Shown: in pieces, positions 18,460 through 27,551 of the stretch
How the letters are laid out: each line of letters begins with the position of its first letter
How positions within the stretch are numbered: position 1 is the stretch's first letter
Assembly (NCBI GenBank): GCA_937967665.1
Contig: CALBSZ010000696.1
Location: forward strand, 1-64,000
Length of the DNA: 64,000 bases
Direction of reading: 5' to 3'
Source: an uncultured Planctomycetaceae bacterium
Lineage (GTDB): Bacteria; Planctomycetota; Planctomycetia; Pirellulales; Pirellulaceae
The notes under the pieces: generated by a model
The model's database searches: none
Told to the model about the DNA's origin: nothing
The model's input: the letters and a program-made list of their open reading frames with translations, nothing else
Translations under genes and position numbers: made by a program

Positions 18460-19800
18460 CTACTCGGGACGTTCGGACTCGGGAATGTGCACGATCATGA
18501 AGGCGCAGGTGTTCCAACGCACCTTCTTGTCCAGGCTTTCCGCGCCGCGAGCGCCGTTCCAGGTAATGTAGACCTTATCTCCCGCGGGCGAAACGGCCGT
18601 ACCGAACACACCGCTGGGAACGTAATCGTACTTCTTGAAATAGAACGGATGCAGGAAGGCGATCACTTTGCGTTGGCGGGTCTTCACATCGTATTGGACC
18701 AGCGGCGAGCCGTCTCGTTCGGCCCCCCCGTGCGCGCCGGGCACGTAATACAGATAGCGATTGGTCTGAGGATCCAGGTCGATGCTGGTGGTATAGGTCA
18801 TGCTGCCCACAGCCGCTGAGCCCATGTCGACCACCTTTTCCGTCTGCGTGTTAAAGCTCCACAGGTTGTCGTGATCAATCGTATAGACGTGATGATCGGC
18901 CGATTCTTCCGAGGCGGCGCGGAGACCGAGGCGCGCGGAGGTCTTCTCCAATCCTTTCGCCGTTTCCGGGTCAAAACGTACGAGTTGCCTTGGACCATCC
19001 GTCGAATTCGGACTGGACTTGCCTCGGTGGAAATAGAGCTTCCCAGTCGACTTGGCGAAAATCGCGTAGCGGGAAGGGCCGTCTTCGCACGAGAAGAGCA
19101 CTTTGCGGCGGGCAATGTCGTAGGCCAGGAACATGGGATCTTTTTCATTCGCGCCGTCCTGAGTCCCGGCGTAATAGATCAAGCGATCGGGATCCAGCAC
19201 GCTCATCGGCAACGTCTGCATCGGCAAAGGCGCGTGCGCCACGATCTCCGCTTTCTGGTCCTCGGGATGATACCGCAGGATCCAATCCCCCTTGAAGCCG
19301 AACTTGGGAATGGTGACGCGCGTCGAGCCTCGATGGGTTGAAAAGTAGAGCCAGCCGTCGCTGCCCAGATCGATCCGGCTGTGAATTTTCCCCGGCGTGT
19401 ATTCGCCAGCAGGGACCTTCAAAAGCTTCTTGACATCAACAACCACACGCAGCGATTTCGTCGTCGAGTCGTACTCGTAAAGCAGCGCGTTGCCGGACGG
19501 GCCGTCGTGGTCGCCGATGGCGGAATAGCAGCGATCGCCGACCGCCAGGTTATCGCCCCAGGCCGACCAAAGCTTTGTTTCGTAATCCTGGCCGGGGTAA
19601 TACATGAAGTCGACCGTCGGCGGTTCCTTCGCAATGGCAACGCCTGCGCGAAGCGTGTCGGTGGGCTTGAGCATTTGCGGCGACTTATCGGTCACGACCG
19701 TCTGGCCACCGGGCAACGCCGGTGGAAAGGTGACCTCGGCGGCGTTAACCGCCAGCGGGAAGGCGAATGCGAACACGAGTGCTGAGAATTTGAGTGACAT
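18460..19800 (-). CDS. Secreted beta-propeller protein of unknown function
   Basis: A 446-residue exported protein. The signal peptide is residues 1-20 (ending VNAAE). The rest shows repeated propeller-type strands ('GDRCYSAIGDHDGP', 'DGWLYFSTHRGS', 'DGPSRYAIFAKSTGKLYFHRG', 'YTIDHDNLWSFNTQTEKV', 'GVFGTAVSPAGDKVYITWNG'). No catalytic family was recognised. The ATG has GAGG eight bases upstream. It begins 18 bases after the CRTAC1-like gene ends, so the two form an operon and may act on a shared extracellular target. Confidence 0.75.
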   Translation of the reverse strand: MSLKFSALVFAFAFPLAVNAAEVTFPPALPGGQTVVTDKSPQMLKPTDTLRAGVAIAKEPPTVDFMYYPGQDYETKLWSAWGDNLAVGDRCYSAIGDHDGPSGNALLYEYDSTTKSLRVVVDVKKLLKVPAGEYTPGKIHSRIDLGSDGWLYFSTHRGSTRVTIPKFGFKGDWILRYHPEDQKAEIVAHAPLPMQTLPMSVLDPDRLIYYAGTQDGANEKDPMFLAYDIARRKVLFSCEDGPSRYAIFAKSTGKLYFHRGKSSPNSTDGPRQLVRFDPETAKGLEKTSARLGLRAASEESADHHVYTIDHDNLWSFNTQTEKVVDMGSAAVGSMTYTTSIDLDPQTNRYLYYVPGAHGGAERDGSPLVQYDVKTRQRKVIAFLHPFYFKKYDYVPSGVFGTAVSPAGDKVYITWNGARGAESLDKKVRWNTCAFMIVHIPESERPE

Positions 19801-19818
19801 TGTGCGGGCCTCGCTAGG

Positions 19819-21411
19819 TTACTCTTCCAAAACAATTCTTTGATTTGCTGCCACGTTGGTTCGGGTGATGCGTTTTCCGTTGGGGAAGCGCACGGCCAGG
19901 TCCACCGTGTCGTGCTGGGCAAGTCCGAAATGGCAAACCGCCTCCTGGCCGCTGGCATAGCCGTAGCCGATCGTGAGTTCCTGGAAGCCCAGCAGCGATG
20001 GTTCGTCCGTCAACTGTCCGGCGGGGTAGACGCGGATCTGTGAGCCGATCCCCTGCCGGTTGAACGATCGCCCGCGAACGGCCACTTGCAGCCAGCCCCG
20101 TTCCGGAGTACTGGCGTTCCGGAGCAGTCGGGTATGATTGCCGCTGAACCAGTTAATCAGGCACAGATCCACCCGGCCGTCGCGATCGAAATCGGCCGAG
20201 GGTCCCGCGGGGAAATAGACCACTTCGCCCGAGGGTGTCGCCGGCGCGGCGAACCGCGGCAGGCCGTTGTGCAGGCCCAGGTTGCGATAGACCAGCGGCG
20301 TGATCGTGCCATCGTTTCCCAGCCAGGCCGTGGACAGGTAGATGTCGACCCAGCCGTCGTTGTCGAAATCCTGCAATTCGACATGCGGCGACTTGTTGGA
20401 CAGTTTCGCCGGCAGGCCCACGGCCGCCGTCACGTCGCGAAACACGGGAAAGCCGTCTTCGATTCCTTCATTCAAGTAGACGCGATTGCGAGGCTCATGA
20501 TGATGGATGCTCAGGACCAGATCCAAGCGACCGTCGCGATTCAAATCGGCAAAGTGGGCGCCGCAGGGCCAGTCTTCGCCGTCCACGGGATCCCAGCGAA
20601 ATACATCGTTCACAGCGGCGGATTCAACATACTTGCCATCGCGAGTGCTGAAAAACAGGCGGTTGCTGTGCCCAACGAAGAAATCAGGACGGGTGTCGTC
20701 ATTCAAATCGGCCACGGCCAGGCCCAGGCCAAAGACATCGTCCGGCAGTCCGACCTGCGTGCTCGCGTCGGAGAAACGGAGATCGCCATCGTTATGGAAC
20801 AAAACCGAGCGGGGATTTTTGGTAAAGCGGTCCTCCACAACGAACAGGTCCAGCAGTCCGTCCTGGTCGTAGTCGAAGACGCCGATGTTCCGAGCCGTGC
20901 CCAGCGAGTTGGGGCAGGCACCCGACTCCGAGGAAATGTCGACAAGCATTCCGCCGTCGTTGCGGAACAGGTTGGAATAACGAAGCTGGGCATCATGCTG
21001 CGGGCCCGAGTCCCGTTTCGTTCTCCCTTTGCAATTGTTGGCCACGTACAGTTCCGGCAAACCATCGTTATTCAGATCGGCGAAGACCGCGCCACTGGTC
21101 CGGCCATAGAATTGCACACCGGGCATCTTCGCCAGGGTGAAGACGCCGTTGCCATCGTTAAGGAACAGGCAATTCTTCAGCGGTCCCGGCGCCGGCAGGT
21201 ACTCTTCGTCCGGCCGATCGGCGAACCCGCCCACATAGAGGTCCACATCGCCGTCGCTATCGACATCTCCCCAGGCGCCACCGTGTCCCATCATGCCCGC
21301 CAGCGGTTGTCTTACCCCGGCAGACTCGGTCACGTCCTCAAAAACGATCTGAGCGATCGCGACATGGTTCAGCAGCACGTAAACCAGCGAAAACGTTATC
21401 GTTCGCAGCAT
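19819..21411 (-). CDS. CRTAC1-like FG-GAP/VCBS repeat protein with ASPIC/UnbV domain
   Basis: A 530-residue exported protein. A signal peptide (1-20) is followed by FG-GAP/VCBS blades with calcium-binding D-x-D-x-D-G loops ('DVDSDGDVDLYVGG', 'DLNNDGLPELYVAN', 'DYDQDGLLDLFVVE', 'DLNRDGRLDLVLS', 'DFDNDGWVDIYLS', 'DFDRDGRVDLCLIN'), giving an integrin-alpha-like propeller. The C-terminal about 90 residues form the ASPIC/UnbV module ('GWLQVAVRGRSFNRQGIGSQIRV'). The role is extracellular, possibly adhesive or ligand-binding. GAGG precedes the start. First gene of a two-gene operon. Confidence 0.9.
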   Translation of the reverse strand: MLRTITFSLVYVLLNHVAIAQIVFEDVTESAGVRQPLAGMMGHGGAWGDVDSDGDVDLYVGGFADRPDEEYLPAPGPLKNCLFLNDGNGVFTLAKMPGVQFYGRTSGAVFADLNNDGLPELYVANNCKGRTKRDSGPQHDAQLRYSNLFRNDGGMLVDISSESGACPNSLGTARNIGVFDYDQDGLLDLFVVEDRFTKNPRSVLFHNDGDLRFSDASTQVGLPDDVFGLGLAVADLNDDTRPDFFVGHSNRLFFSTRDGKYVESAAVNDVFRWDPVDGEDWPCGAHFADLNRDGRLDLVLSIHHHEPRNRVYLNEGIEDGFPVFRDVTAAVGLPAKLSNKSPHVELQDFDNDGWVDIYLSTAWLGNDGTITPLVYRNLGLHNGLPRFAAPATPSGEVVYFPAGPSADFDRDGRVDLCLINWFSGNHTRLLRNASTPERGWLQVAVRGRSFNRQGIGSQIRVYPAGQLTDEPSLLGFQELTIGYGYASGQEAVCHFGLAQHDTVDLAVRFPNGKRITRTNVAANQRIVLEE

Positions 21412-21729
21412 GGGATCCCTCGTTCATTGAAGCGCTGCCGACCAGCATAACACCAATGCAAACCGCCGCATAGCATCGCGGGCGATTGGTAGTGTCCTAA
21501 TCTTGTGGTGCAGGCGTGAAAATACAAGCCCGCAGCGCGAGCAAGTGCGTTTTCTCCGGGATTTCGACACTGACTCACTCGCTTGCGCGTCGTGCTTATA
21601 CCGGCACCACAACTTTAGGACACCGCCGGGAGATTCGCTGTTGTCCGTCCCGTCTTTTTTTCCCGCGAGTCCACGACCGCCCCCGTTCGCCGATTGATGA
21701 ACCGAAAGCAACAGGTCGTTCCGCCGGCG
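21412..21729. other. Intergenic region occupied by a palindromic mobile-element-like sequence
   Basis: No gene is supported between the CRTAC1-like and EF-hand genes. The central 132 bases (21492-21623) are a MITE/REP-like palindrome listed separately; the flanks are featureless. Confidence 0.7.
21492..21623. mobile_element. 132-bp palindromic MITE/REPIN-like element
   Basis: The ends are inverted: GTGTCCTAA (21492-21500) pairs with TTAGGACAC (21615-21623), and the similarity continues inward through TTGTGGTGC and GGCACCACAA. Inside are two inverted copies of a repeat with core GCAGCGCGAGCAAGTG (left, 21531-21547) and CACTCGCTTGCGCG (right). The whole folds as one long imperfect hairpin with about 25 unpaired bases at the tip. 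Related single copies occur at 5832 and 34806. No coding capacity, so any movement would depend on a transposase elsewhere. Confidence 0.75.
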
Positions 21730-22932
21730 CTATCTGGATGATTCGGCTTCGAGGCATTCCGCGGCGGTGATGCAGCCATCGCCATTCAGATCGCAAGTGG
21801 CGAACTCGGCCGCTTTCGCGTCGCTCCAGATCGCGGCGTACTCCGACATCATTACCTGGCCGTCGGCGTTGGCGTCCACTCGCAGGAACCAATCCGGCAG
21901 TCCCTTGGGTAAGCGTTCGGCCGGTGTCAGGAAGCGGTAGCTCTTCCTATCGCTAGACGAAGAACGCGCGTCGTTATCACGGGACCTGTAGCGAGAACCG
22001 GAACGCGAGGAGGTGTTCGAACGACGCGTGTCCGACGTGGACGCAGCGCTTGACGAACCGCTCTTACCGTAGTTGGACAGTCGCGCGGTGAGTTCGTCGA
22101 GCGTCAGGATGCCGTCTCCGTTGGCGTCGGAGTTGCGAGAATAGCCGCGCATTTTTTGCCACTCGTCTTTTTCGAGTACTCCGTTCTTGTTGGCATCGTA
22201 CTGCCGCAGCAGCCCTTCCGCGTAACGTCGCACGCGGCTGCTGTCGCCGGATGAGGAACTGCTGGAACCGGACTGCCGGCCGAACCCCGACGGGGACTTC
22301 GATGACGGCGAGGACGAAGGCTTTTGCGATCCCCAGCGCTGAGCCACACGTTCACAGAACTCGACGCGCGACAGGATCCCATCATGGTTCAAATCCGATT
22401 CCGTCGGCGGCGGACTGGACCAGCGCACTCCATTCCATTCCTCCTGGTCCAGTTGCCCGTTCTTGTTCTTGTCGTAGCGATAGAGGATGCGGTCGACATA
22501 CTCGATCACACGCTTTTCGTAACGTTGCTCAATCGGCCGCGTCGATGCCAGCGGGCTGTCCGGTAACACGTCGAATCCAAACGGCTTCGGCCGGTCGTCG
22601 GGTTCGCCAAAGCCGGGCACGAGCGGCTCGGACTGCGATCGCGTGCCACGGGAAGAACGCTCCGTGCTGGCAGACGATTCGCGTGAACGTGAATCGGATC
22701 GCAAGGCTGCGTAGACGTCCTTGAGCTTGACAGGCTGGCTGAGATCCAGTCCAGCCTCCTGCGCCTTCCGTGTTAAGAATGGGCGAACGCGATCGGTGAT
22801 TTCGCCCGGCTGCAGCAGGCCGTCCTCGTTTTCGTCCAGCCGGCGGAGCATTTCCTTGGCATCGAACGACTGGGCAGGGGCCAGCGCTCCCACACCTGTC
22901 AATAGAAGAAAAACAAAAAGTCGCACCTTCAT
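21730..22932 (-). CDS. Exported multi-EF-hand protein
   Basis: A 400-residue secreted protein with signal peptide (1-21, ending APAQS) and seven EF-hand-type calcium loops: 'DENEDGLLQPGE', 'DKNKNGQLDQEE', 'DLNHDGILSRVE', 'DANKNGVLEKDE', 'DANGDGILTLDE', 'DANADGQVMMSE' and 'DLNGDGCITAAE'. Ser/Arg-rich low-complexity linkers separate the pairs. Probably a calcium-binding or calcium-sensing extracytoplasmic protein; no enzyme domain is seen. The ATG at 22932 starts the signal peptide; the longer frame to 23010 is rejected. Divergent from the Spy-like gene. Confidence 0.88.
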   Translation of the reverse strand: MKVRLFVFLLLTGVGALAPAQSFDAKEMLRRLDENEDGLLQPGEITDRVRPFLTRKAQEAGLDLSQPVKLKDVYAALRSDSRSRESSASTERSSRGTRSQSEPLVPGFGEPDDRPKPFGFDVLPDSPLASTRPIEQRYEKRVIEYVDRILYRYDKNKNGQLDQEEWNGVRWSSPPPTESDLNHDGILSRVEFCERVAQRWGSQKPSSSPSSKSPSGFGRQSGSSSSSSGDSSRVRRYAEGLLRQYDANKNGVLEKDEWQKMRGYSRNSDANGDGILTLDELTARLSNYGKSGSSSAASTSDTRRSNTSSRSGSRYRSRDNDARSSSSDRKSYRFLTPAERLPKGLPDWFLRVDANADGQVMMSEYAAIWSDAKAAEFATCDLNGDGCITAAECLEAESSR

Positions 22933-23160
22933 GCCGGCACCTTCGCTCGAGTATGCGTCCTTCTTATTGTACCGCAAGTGCTTTGAGAATAAAATGTTGT
23001 GTTCCGCCACGCCTAAAAGATTTTCGCCAGCGAAACAATCCGGACTCGAACGGGTTAATACAGACTGAGCTCATGCCGATCGACAGCTTGCTGGATAAGG
23101 CCGCGTGAAGCCGCTGTGTAAGTCGAAACAATTCATCCTTGCTATCCGGAGTAGAAAACT

Positions 23161-23886
23161 ATGTTGCGTCGTTACAGTCTCCTGTTGTCGTTCGCCGTCT
23201 TGGGCGTTCTGGGCGTGTCAACCATGGCGACAGCTCAACCACCCGGACGCGGTCCCGGTGGTTTTGGTGGTGGCCCCCGTGGCGGCGGGCTGTTGGACCT
23301 GCTGCGTAACGAAGAAGTTCGCACGGAATTGGGCATCCTGGACGACCAACTGGCCCCGCTGCGTGAAGCGGAACAGGAAATGCGGAATCAAGCGCGGGAA
23401 ATGTTCTCGGGCCTCCGCGACCTTAACCAGGAAGAACGCGAAGCCCGGTTCGCCGAAATACGTGCCAAGTTCGAAGGCTTGCGCGAAGAGATGCAAAGCA
23501 AGATTGAATCGAGCCTGCTGCCGCACCAGGTGGACCGCTTGCGGCAGATTGCCACGCAGATGCAGATACAGCGCGGAGGGGCGAGCGGCATTTTGAACGA
23601 TCGCATGAAAGAATCACTGGGCATTAGTGACGAGCAGGAAGAGGCACTGCGCAAAGCCGCGGAAGAAGCGGAAACGGAAATGCGGGCCAAAGTGGCTAAA
23701 CTGCGGGAAGAAGCCCAGCAAAAGGTGCTCCGCGTGCTGACCCCCGAGCAGCGGGCCAAGTTCCAGGAAATGGTCGGCGAACCGTTCGAATTGACTCAGC
23801 GACCCGGATTCGGCGGGGGGTTCAATCGCGGTGGCCGTGACGGAAGCCGGGGCCGCGGGAGCAACCAGCGTTCCGAGTCCGAGTAG
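23161..23886 (+). CDS. Spy/CpxP-like periplasmic helical protein
   Basis: A 241-residue exported protein. A signal peptide (1-25) leads into a Gly/Pro/Arg-rich segment (26-47). A long charged helical region (about 50-195) has two LTxxQ-like pieces ('LLPHQVDRLRQI' and 'LTPEQRAKFQEM') typical of Spy/CpxP-type periplasmic chaperones. The C-terminus is Gly/Arg-rich ('GFGGGFNRGGRDGSRGRG'). It may bind unfolded proteins or metals; many planctomycete genomes hold such proteins, mostly uncharacterised. A hairpin follows before gspE. Confidence 0.65.
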   Translation: MLRRYSLLLSFAVLGVLGVSTMATAQPPGRGPGGFGGGPRGGGLLDLLRNEEVRTELGILDDQLAPLREAEQEMRNQAREMFSGLRDLNQEEREARFAEIRAKFEGLREEMQSKIESSLLPHQVDRLRQIATQMQIQRGGASGILNDRMKESLGISDEQEEALRKAAEEAETEMRAKVAKLREEAQQKVLRVLTPEQRAKFQEMVGEPFELTQRPGFGGGFNRGGRDGSRGRGSNQRSESE

Positions 23887-23956
23887 AATTGGCAGACGAA
23901 CCAGGGTGTGGACTCGACGGGGATATCCGGGTCGCGCTCCACGCCATTTACGACTA

Positions 23957-23987
23957 GCACCCCGGCTGCCTGAAACGGCCGGGGTGC
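23957..23987 (+). terminator. GC-rich hairpin just upstream of gspE
   Basis: GCACCCCGGC (23957-23966) pairs perfectly with GCCGGGGTGC (23978-23987) around an 11-base loop. It lies 70 bases after the Spy-like stop and 16 bases before the gspE ATG. No T-run follows, so it could be a terminator of low efficiency or a translational control element for gspE. Confidence 0.5.
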
Positions 23988-24003
23988 CGGTGTTTGGGAA
24001 ATC

Positions 24004-25623
24004 ATGGAAGCAGGCGATATTTTACTCCGTCGAGGACTTCTCGACAGCGATCAACTCAAACGGTCACGTACGGCAAATGGCGAAGAAGGAACGTTAGTCG
24101 ACGCGGCGGTTCGCCTGGGATTCTGCCAGGAAGCGGACGCGCTGCGCGCCGTCGGAGATGAAATCGGCATCGACTTCGTGGACCTCAACGAGGCGGAGGT
24201 CGACCTGACTCTGCTGGCGGGGTTTCCTCAAAAGCTGATCTATCGCGAATCCCTCTTTCCGATCCGGCGAAATAACGGCCAGCTGGTGGTGGCCACTTGC
24301 GATCCGTTTGATCTGTACCCCTTGGACGAAGTGAGTGCGGCCACGGGGCTGTCGGTCCTGCCGGTGCTGGCCGAACGGCACGAAATCGCCAAGCTTATCA
24401 AAAAGCATCTCGGCGTCGGCGGTGAAACGATCGACGGCTTGATGGAACAGACCAAGGACGACGACCTGCAGCTGATCGGCGATATCGAAACGGACGACTC
24501 GGAACTGTCCGAGATGGCGCAGGAGGCGTCCGTCATTCGGCTCGTGAACGAAATCCTGCTGGAAGCCATCGAGTCGCGGGCTAGCGATGTGCACATCGAA
24601 TCGCAGCCCACCGGACTCACCGTCCGCTACCGGATTGACGGGATGCTGCATCCTCAACCGGTGCCGCCCGAGATTCGCCGCTTTGAATCGGCCATCGTCA
24701 GCCGCTTGAAAATCATGGCCCGCTTGAACATCGCCGAGAAGCGGCTGCCGCAAGACGGCCGCATGAAACTGAAAGTCGGCGGTCGCGAAATCGATGTCCG
24801 CGTCTCGGTCATTCCCATGATTCACGGCGAGGGAATCGTGCTCCGTATCCTGGACAAGGGGAGCATGAACTTCGACTTGAAACAGCTGGGCATGGCTCCG
24901 GACACGTACCAGATCTACCGTGAATTGATCGAAATGCCCCACGGAATTGTGCTGGTTACCGGGCCCACCGGGTCGGGTAAGACAACGACCTTGTATAGTT
25001 CCCTGCTGGAAATCAAGAGCGATTCCAACAAGATCATCACTACCGAGGATCCCGTGGAATACCAGTTGGCCGGGATCAATCAGATTCAGGTTCATCACCA
25101 GATCGGCTTGACCTTCGCCCATTCGTTGCGAAGCATCCTGCGACACGATCCCGATATCGTTCTGGTCGGTGAAATTCGAGACTACGAAACGGCCGAAAAC
25201 GCCATTCAAGCCTCCCTGACGGGACACCTGGTATTCAGTACGCTGCACACCAACGATGCGGCCGGAGCGTACACGCGTTTGGTGGACATGGGGGTGGAAC
25301 CGTTCCTGGTAGCCAGCACGGTCGAAGCCGTGATGGCGCAGCGGCTGGTCCGTCGTCTGTGCAAACACTGCCGCGTTCCCTACACCCCCGGCGATCAGGA
25401 TTTACCGCAAGACTTCCCGCTTAACGAACTGACCGGCGACATCTACCGCAGTGCTGGTTGCCGTCAGTGCCGCGGTGTCGGTTATCAGGGCCGTGTCGGT
25501 ATTTACGAGCTGCTGGTCACGTGCGATGAAGTGCGTCAATTGGCCCATGACAGCGAAAGTAGTTGGAAAATCAAGCAGACTGCTGTGCATAATGGAATGC
25601 AGACCCTGCGACACGACGGCTAG
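24004..25623 (+). CDS. gspE: Type II secretion/type IV pilus assembly ATPase, truncated by an in-frame amber codon
   Basis: Cytoplasmic hexameric ATPase that powers pseudopilus assembly. The N-terminal MshEN/GspE domain covers about 1-150 and the catalytic part about 155-540. The Walker A motif GPTGSGKT lies at 320-327, the Asp box follows with 'TTEDPVEYQL', and Walker B is 'DPDIVLVGEIRD'. The zinc tetracysteine pairs C-K-H-C (about 453-456) and C-R-Q-C (about 486-489) are intact. Translation stops at TAG 25621-25623 after 'MQTLRHDG' (539 aa), but the same frame continues for 26 more residues that match the family's usual C-terminus. It opens the secretion operon; the next gene starts 202 bases on. 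Confidence 0.93.
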   Translation: MEAGDILLRRGLLDSDQLKRSRTANGEEGTLVDAAVRLGFCQEADALRAVGDEIGIDFVDLNEAEVDLTLLAGFPQKLIYRESLFPIRRNNGQLVVATCDPFDLYPLDEVSAATGLSVLPVLAERHEIAKLIKKHLGVGGETIDGLMEQTKDDDLQLIGDIETDDSELSEMAQEASVIRLVNEILLEAIESRASDVHIESQPTGLTVRYRIDGMLHPQPVPPEIRRFESAIVSRLKIMARLNIAEKRLPQDGRMKLKVGGREIDVRVSVIPMIHGEGIVLRILDKGSMNFDLKQLGMAPDTYQIYRELIEMPHGIVLVTGPTGSGKTTTLYSSLLEIKSDSNKIITTEDPVEYQLAGINQIQVHHQIGLTFAHSLRSILRHDPDIVLVGEIRDYETAENAIQASLTGHLVFSTLHTNDAAGAYTRLVDMGVEPFLVASTVEAVMAQRLVRRLCKHCRVPYTPGDQDLPQDFPLNELTGDIYRSAGCRQCRGVGYQGRVGIYELLVTCDEVRQLAHDSESSWKIKQTAVHNGMQTLRHDG

Positions 25624-25704
25624 CGCAAAGTGCTGGAAGGCGTGATTTCGGTGGAAGAGGTACTGCGCGTGACCAAGGGTGACCGCATCATCGACATGAA
25701 ATAG
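25624..25704 (+). other. In-frame C-terminal continuation of gspE beyond the amber codon
   Basis: After TAG at 25621-25623 the gspE frame encodes 'RKVLEGVISVEEVLRVTKGD' and ends 'RIIDMK' at a second TAG (25702-25704). GspE/PilB proteins normally read 'DGLRKVLEGxTSxEEVLRVT' here, so a Leu codon (TTG) changed to TAG by one base would explain it. The conservation of the tail suggests a recent mutation, a sequencing error or suppression. Confidence 0.85.
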
Positions 25705-25825
25705 CCGCTTTCGGGGGCCCACAAATTCACCCACGATTTCAACGCGTCTGGACCGAAAACGTGCCCGATCGAGACCATATCGAATAGAACAACTGCCACC
25801 GCCGTACGACATCCCTCGACAACCC

Positions 25826-27025
25826 ATGCCTGATTTCGCCTACATCGCGCGCAACACAACCGGCCAGAAGGTGAGTGGTCGCGTATCGGCCGGCAGCGAG
25901 CGGGAAGTGGTGGCGATCCTGTCGGGGCAAGCTCTCTTTCCCGTCCCTGTGACCGAAGAAAAGCGTGCGCGGCGGATCGGGGGACGACGCGTCAGCGGCA
26001 ATTTGATGGCTGCCACTTACGGCCAACTGGCCGCGCTGCTCCGTAGCGGCGTCGCGCTCCTCCGCAGCCTGAACGTGCTTCGCGAACAGACCTCGAACGA
26101 GCGCCTGAAGGAAGTGTTGGACGACGTCCATCATCGTGTGGAAGAGGGATCGACGCTGGCGGACGCCATGGCACGCCATCCACGCGTCTTCGCCGAGATG
26201 GCTGTCAGTATGATTCGGGCCGGCGGCGAGGGCGGGTTTCTGGAAGATGCCTTGGATCGGGTGGCTCAGTTTACCGAAGAGCAAGAAGACCTGAAGAGCC
26301 GCACGGTCGGCGCGCTGGCCTACCCGATCATCCTCATGACCATCGGCTCGACAGTCGTGTTTGGCCTGGTCGTGTTCTTTGTGCCGAAATTCGCGGCCAT
26401 GTTTGACCGCTTGCGGCAGCGCGGGCAACTTCCCGTCCTGACCGATTGGTTGTTGTGGTTTAGCGATACCATGCGGGACTGGGGCCTGTACTTGCTGCTG
26501 GCGCTGGTGACCGTATTGTTTCTGCTGCGCACGCGGCTGGCATCAGAAAACGGCCGCCGTTGGCGCGATCGGGTGGAACGCCGCATCCCCAGGGCGGGTA
26601 ATATCTTTACGAATCTGGCCGTCGCCCGTTTTTGCCGGGTCCTGGGGACACTGCTCAAGAATGGCGTGCCGATTTTGAAAGCCCTGGAGATCAGCCGGGA
26701 AGCCGCCGGGAACCGGATTCTGTCCGAGGCGGTGGGGCAGGCCTCGGAGAATATCACCGCCGGCCAGTCACTGGCGGAGCCCCTGGCCAGTTGCAAGTAC
26801 TTCCCCAAAACGGTCGTCGAAATGATCGCGGTTGCGGAGGAGTCCAACACGCTGGATCGGGTGCTGGTCGATATTTCAGACGGACTGGAACGCCGCACCA
26901 CAAGAAGACTCGACTTGATGGTCCGTTTGCTGGAACCATTGATGCTGGTGATCCTGGCAACGGTCGTGTTGCTGGTGGTCATCGCACTTTTGCTACCTGT
27001 AATTAAGATGAGCAGTTCGATTTAA
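25826..27025 (+). CDS. gspF: Type II secretion inner-membrane protein GspF
   Basis: Polytopic platform protein that couples the ATPase to pseudopilin assembly. The 399 residues contain two T2SSF domains. The first (about 65-190) has 'QLAALLRSGVALLRSLNVL', 'EEGSTLADAMARHPRVF' and a membrane segment near 168-190. The second (about 265-395) has 'FCRVLGTLLKNGVPILKALEISREAAGN', 'ITAGQSLAEPL' and 'MIAVAEESNTLDRVL', with a final hydrophobic helix ('MLVILATVVLLVVIALLLPVI'). A third membrane helix lies at about 218-235. Length and three-helix layout are standard. Confidence 0.95.
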   Translation: MPDFAYIARNTTGQKVSGRVSAGSEREVVAILSGQALFPVPVTEEKRARRIGGRRVSGNLMAATYGQLAALLRSGVALLRSLNVLREQTSNERLKEVLDDVHHRVEEGSTLADAMARHPRVFAEMAVSMIRAGGEGGFLEDALDRVAQFTEEQEDLKSRTVGALAYPIILMTIGSTVVFGLVVFFVPKFAAMFDRLRQRGQLPVLTDWLLWFSDTMRDWGLYLLLALVTVLFLLRTRLASENGRRWRDRVERRIPRAGNIFTNLAVARFCRVLGTLLKNGVPILKALEISREAAGNRILSEAVGQASENITAGQSLAEPLASCKYFPKTVVEMIAVAEESNTLDRVLVDISDGLERRTTRRLDLMVRLLEPLMLVILATVVLLVVIALLLPVIKMSSSI

Positions 27026-27134
27026 ATCAATAGTGAAGCCGTGGCCGCACACTGGCTGTCGCGATCCGGGAACGGAGTCGAGGCGACGCTGCCGGGAAAC
27101 CGCACGGCCTGACTCAAGACAAGGAGATGAGGAA

Positions 27135-27551
27135 ATGAACCGAAAAGTGTCACGCCGTCGGCGGCAAGGATTTACTCTGCTTGAAGTGCTCTTGGTCCTG
27201 GCGATCCTGGTGATCCTGGGATCGATGGTCGGCGTCTACTTCGTCGGCATGCAGGACCGCGGCTACGCGGATGCCGCGAAGACGCAAATGGGATTGTTTG
27301 AACAGCAAATGAAATTCTTCCGCATGGACGTCGGCCGCTATCCGTCGAACCTGGAAGACCTGCGCAAGGCGCCCGCGGATCTCGCCAACCCGGAAAAGTG
27401 GAAAGGCCCGTACGCGGAGAAAGACCTTCCCCCGGATCCCTGGGGACGGCCTTATCAGCTGGAAGCGGACGGACAGTTCTATACCATCAAGTCGCTGGGC
27501 CCCGATATCAACGACGCCTCCGATGACATTACCGTGTCGAACAAGTCATGA
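27135..27551 (+). CDS. gspG: Major pseudopilin GspG
   Basis: Core subunit of the type II secretion pseudopilus. The 138-residue preprotein has a short basic leader ('MNRKVSRRRRQG') and the prepilin motif G|FTLLEVLLVLAILVILGSMVGVYF with Glu at +5, to be cut by a GspO-type peptidase (not in this window). The globular part shows GspG hallmarks 'DVGRYPSNLEDLRKAP' and 'DPWGRPYQL', including the loop that binds calcium in homologues. The ATG at 27135 is chosen because it directly precedes the basic leader; a longer frame from 27033 is not credible. Overlaps gspH by four bases. Confidence 0.95.
   Translation: MNRKVSRRRRQGFTLLEVLLVLAILVILGSMVGVYFVGMQDRGYADAAKTQMGLFEQQMKFFRMDVGRYPSNLEDLRKAPADLANPEKWKGPYAEKDLPPDPWGRPYQLEADGQFYTIKSLGPDINDASDDITVSNKS

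Noticed and set aside
20086..21450. 454-residue plus-strand open frame
   Set aside because: It lies antisense to the clear FG-GAP/ASPIC gene, whose codons and motifs are intact; the frame is a by-product of GC-rich coding.
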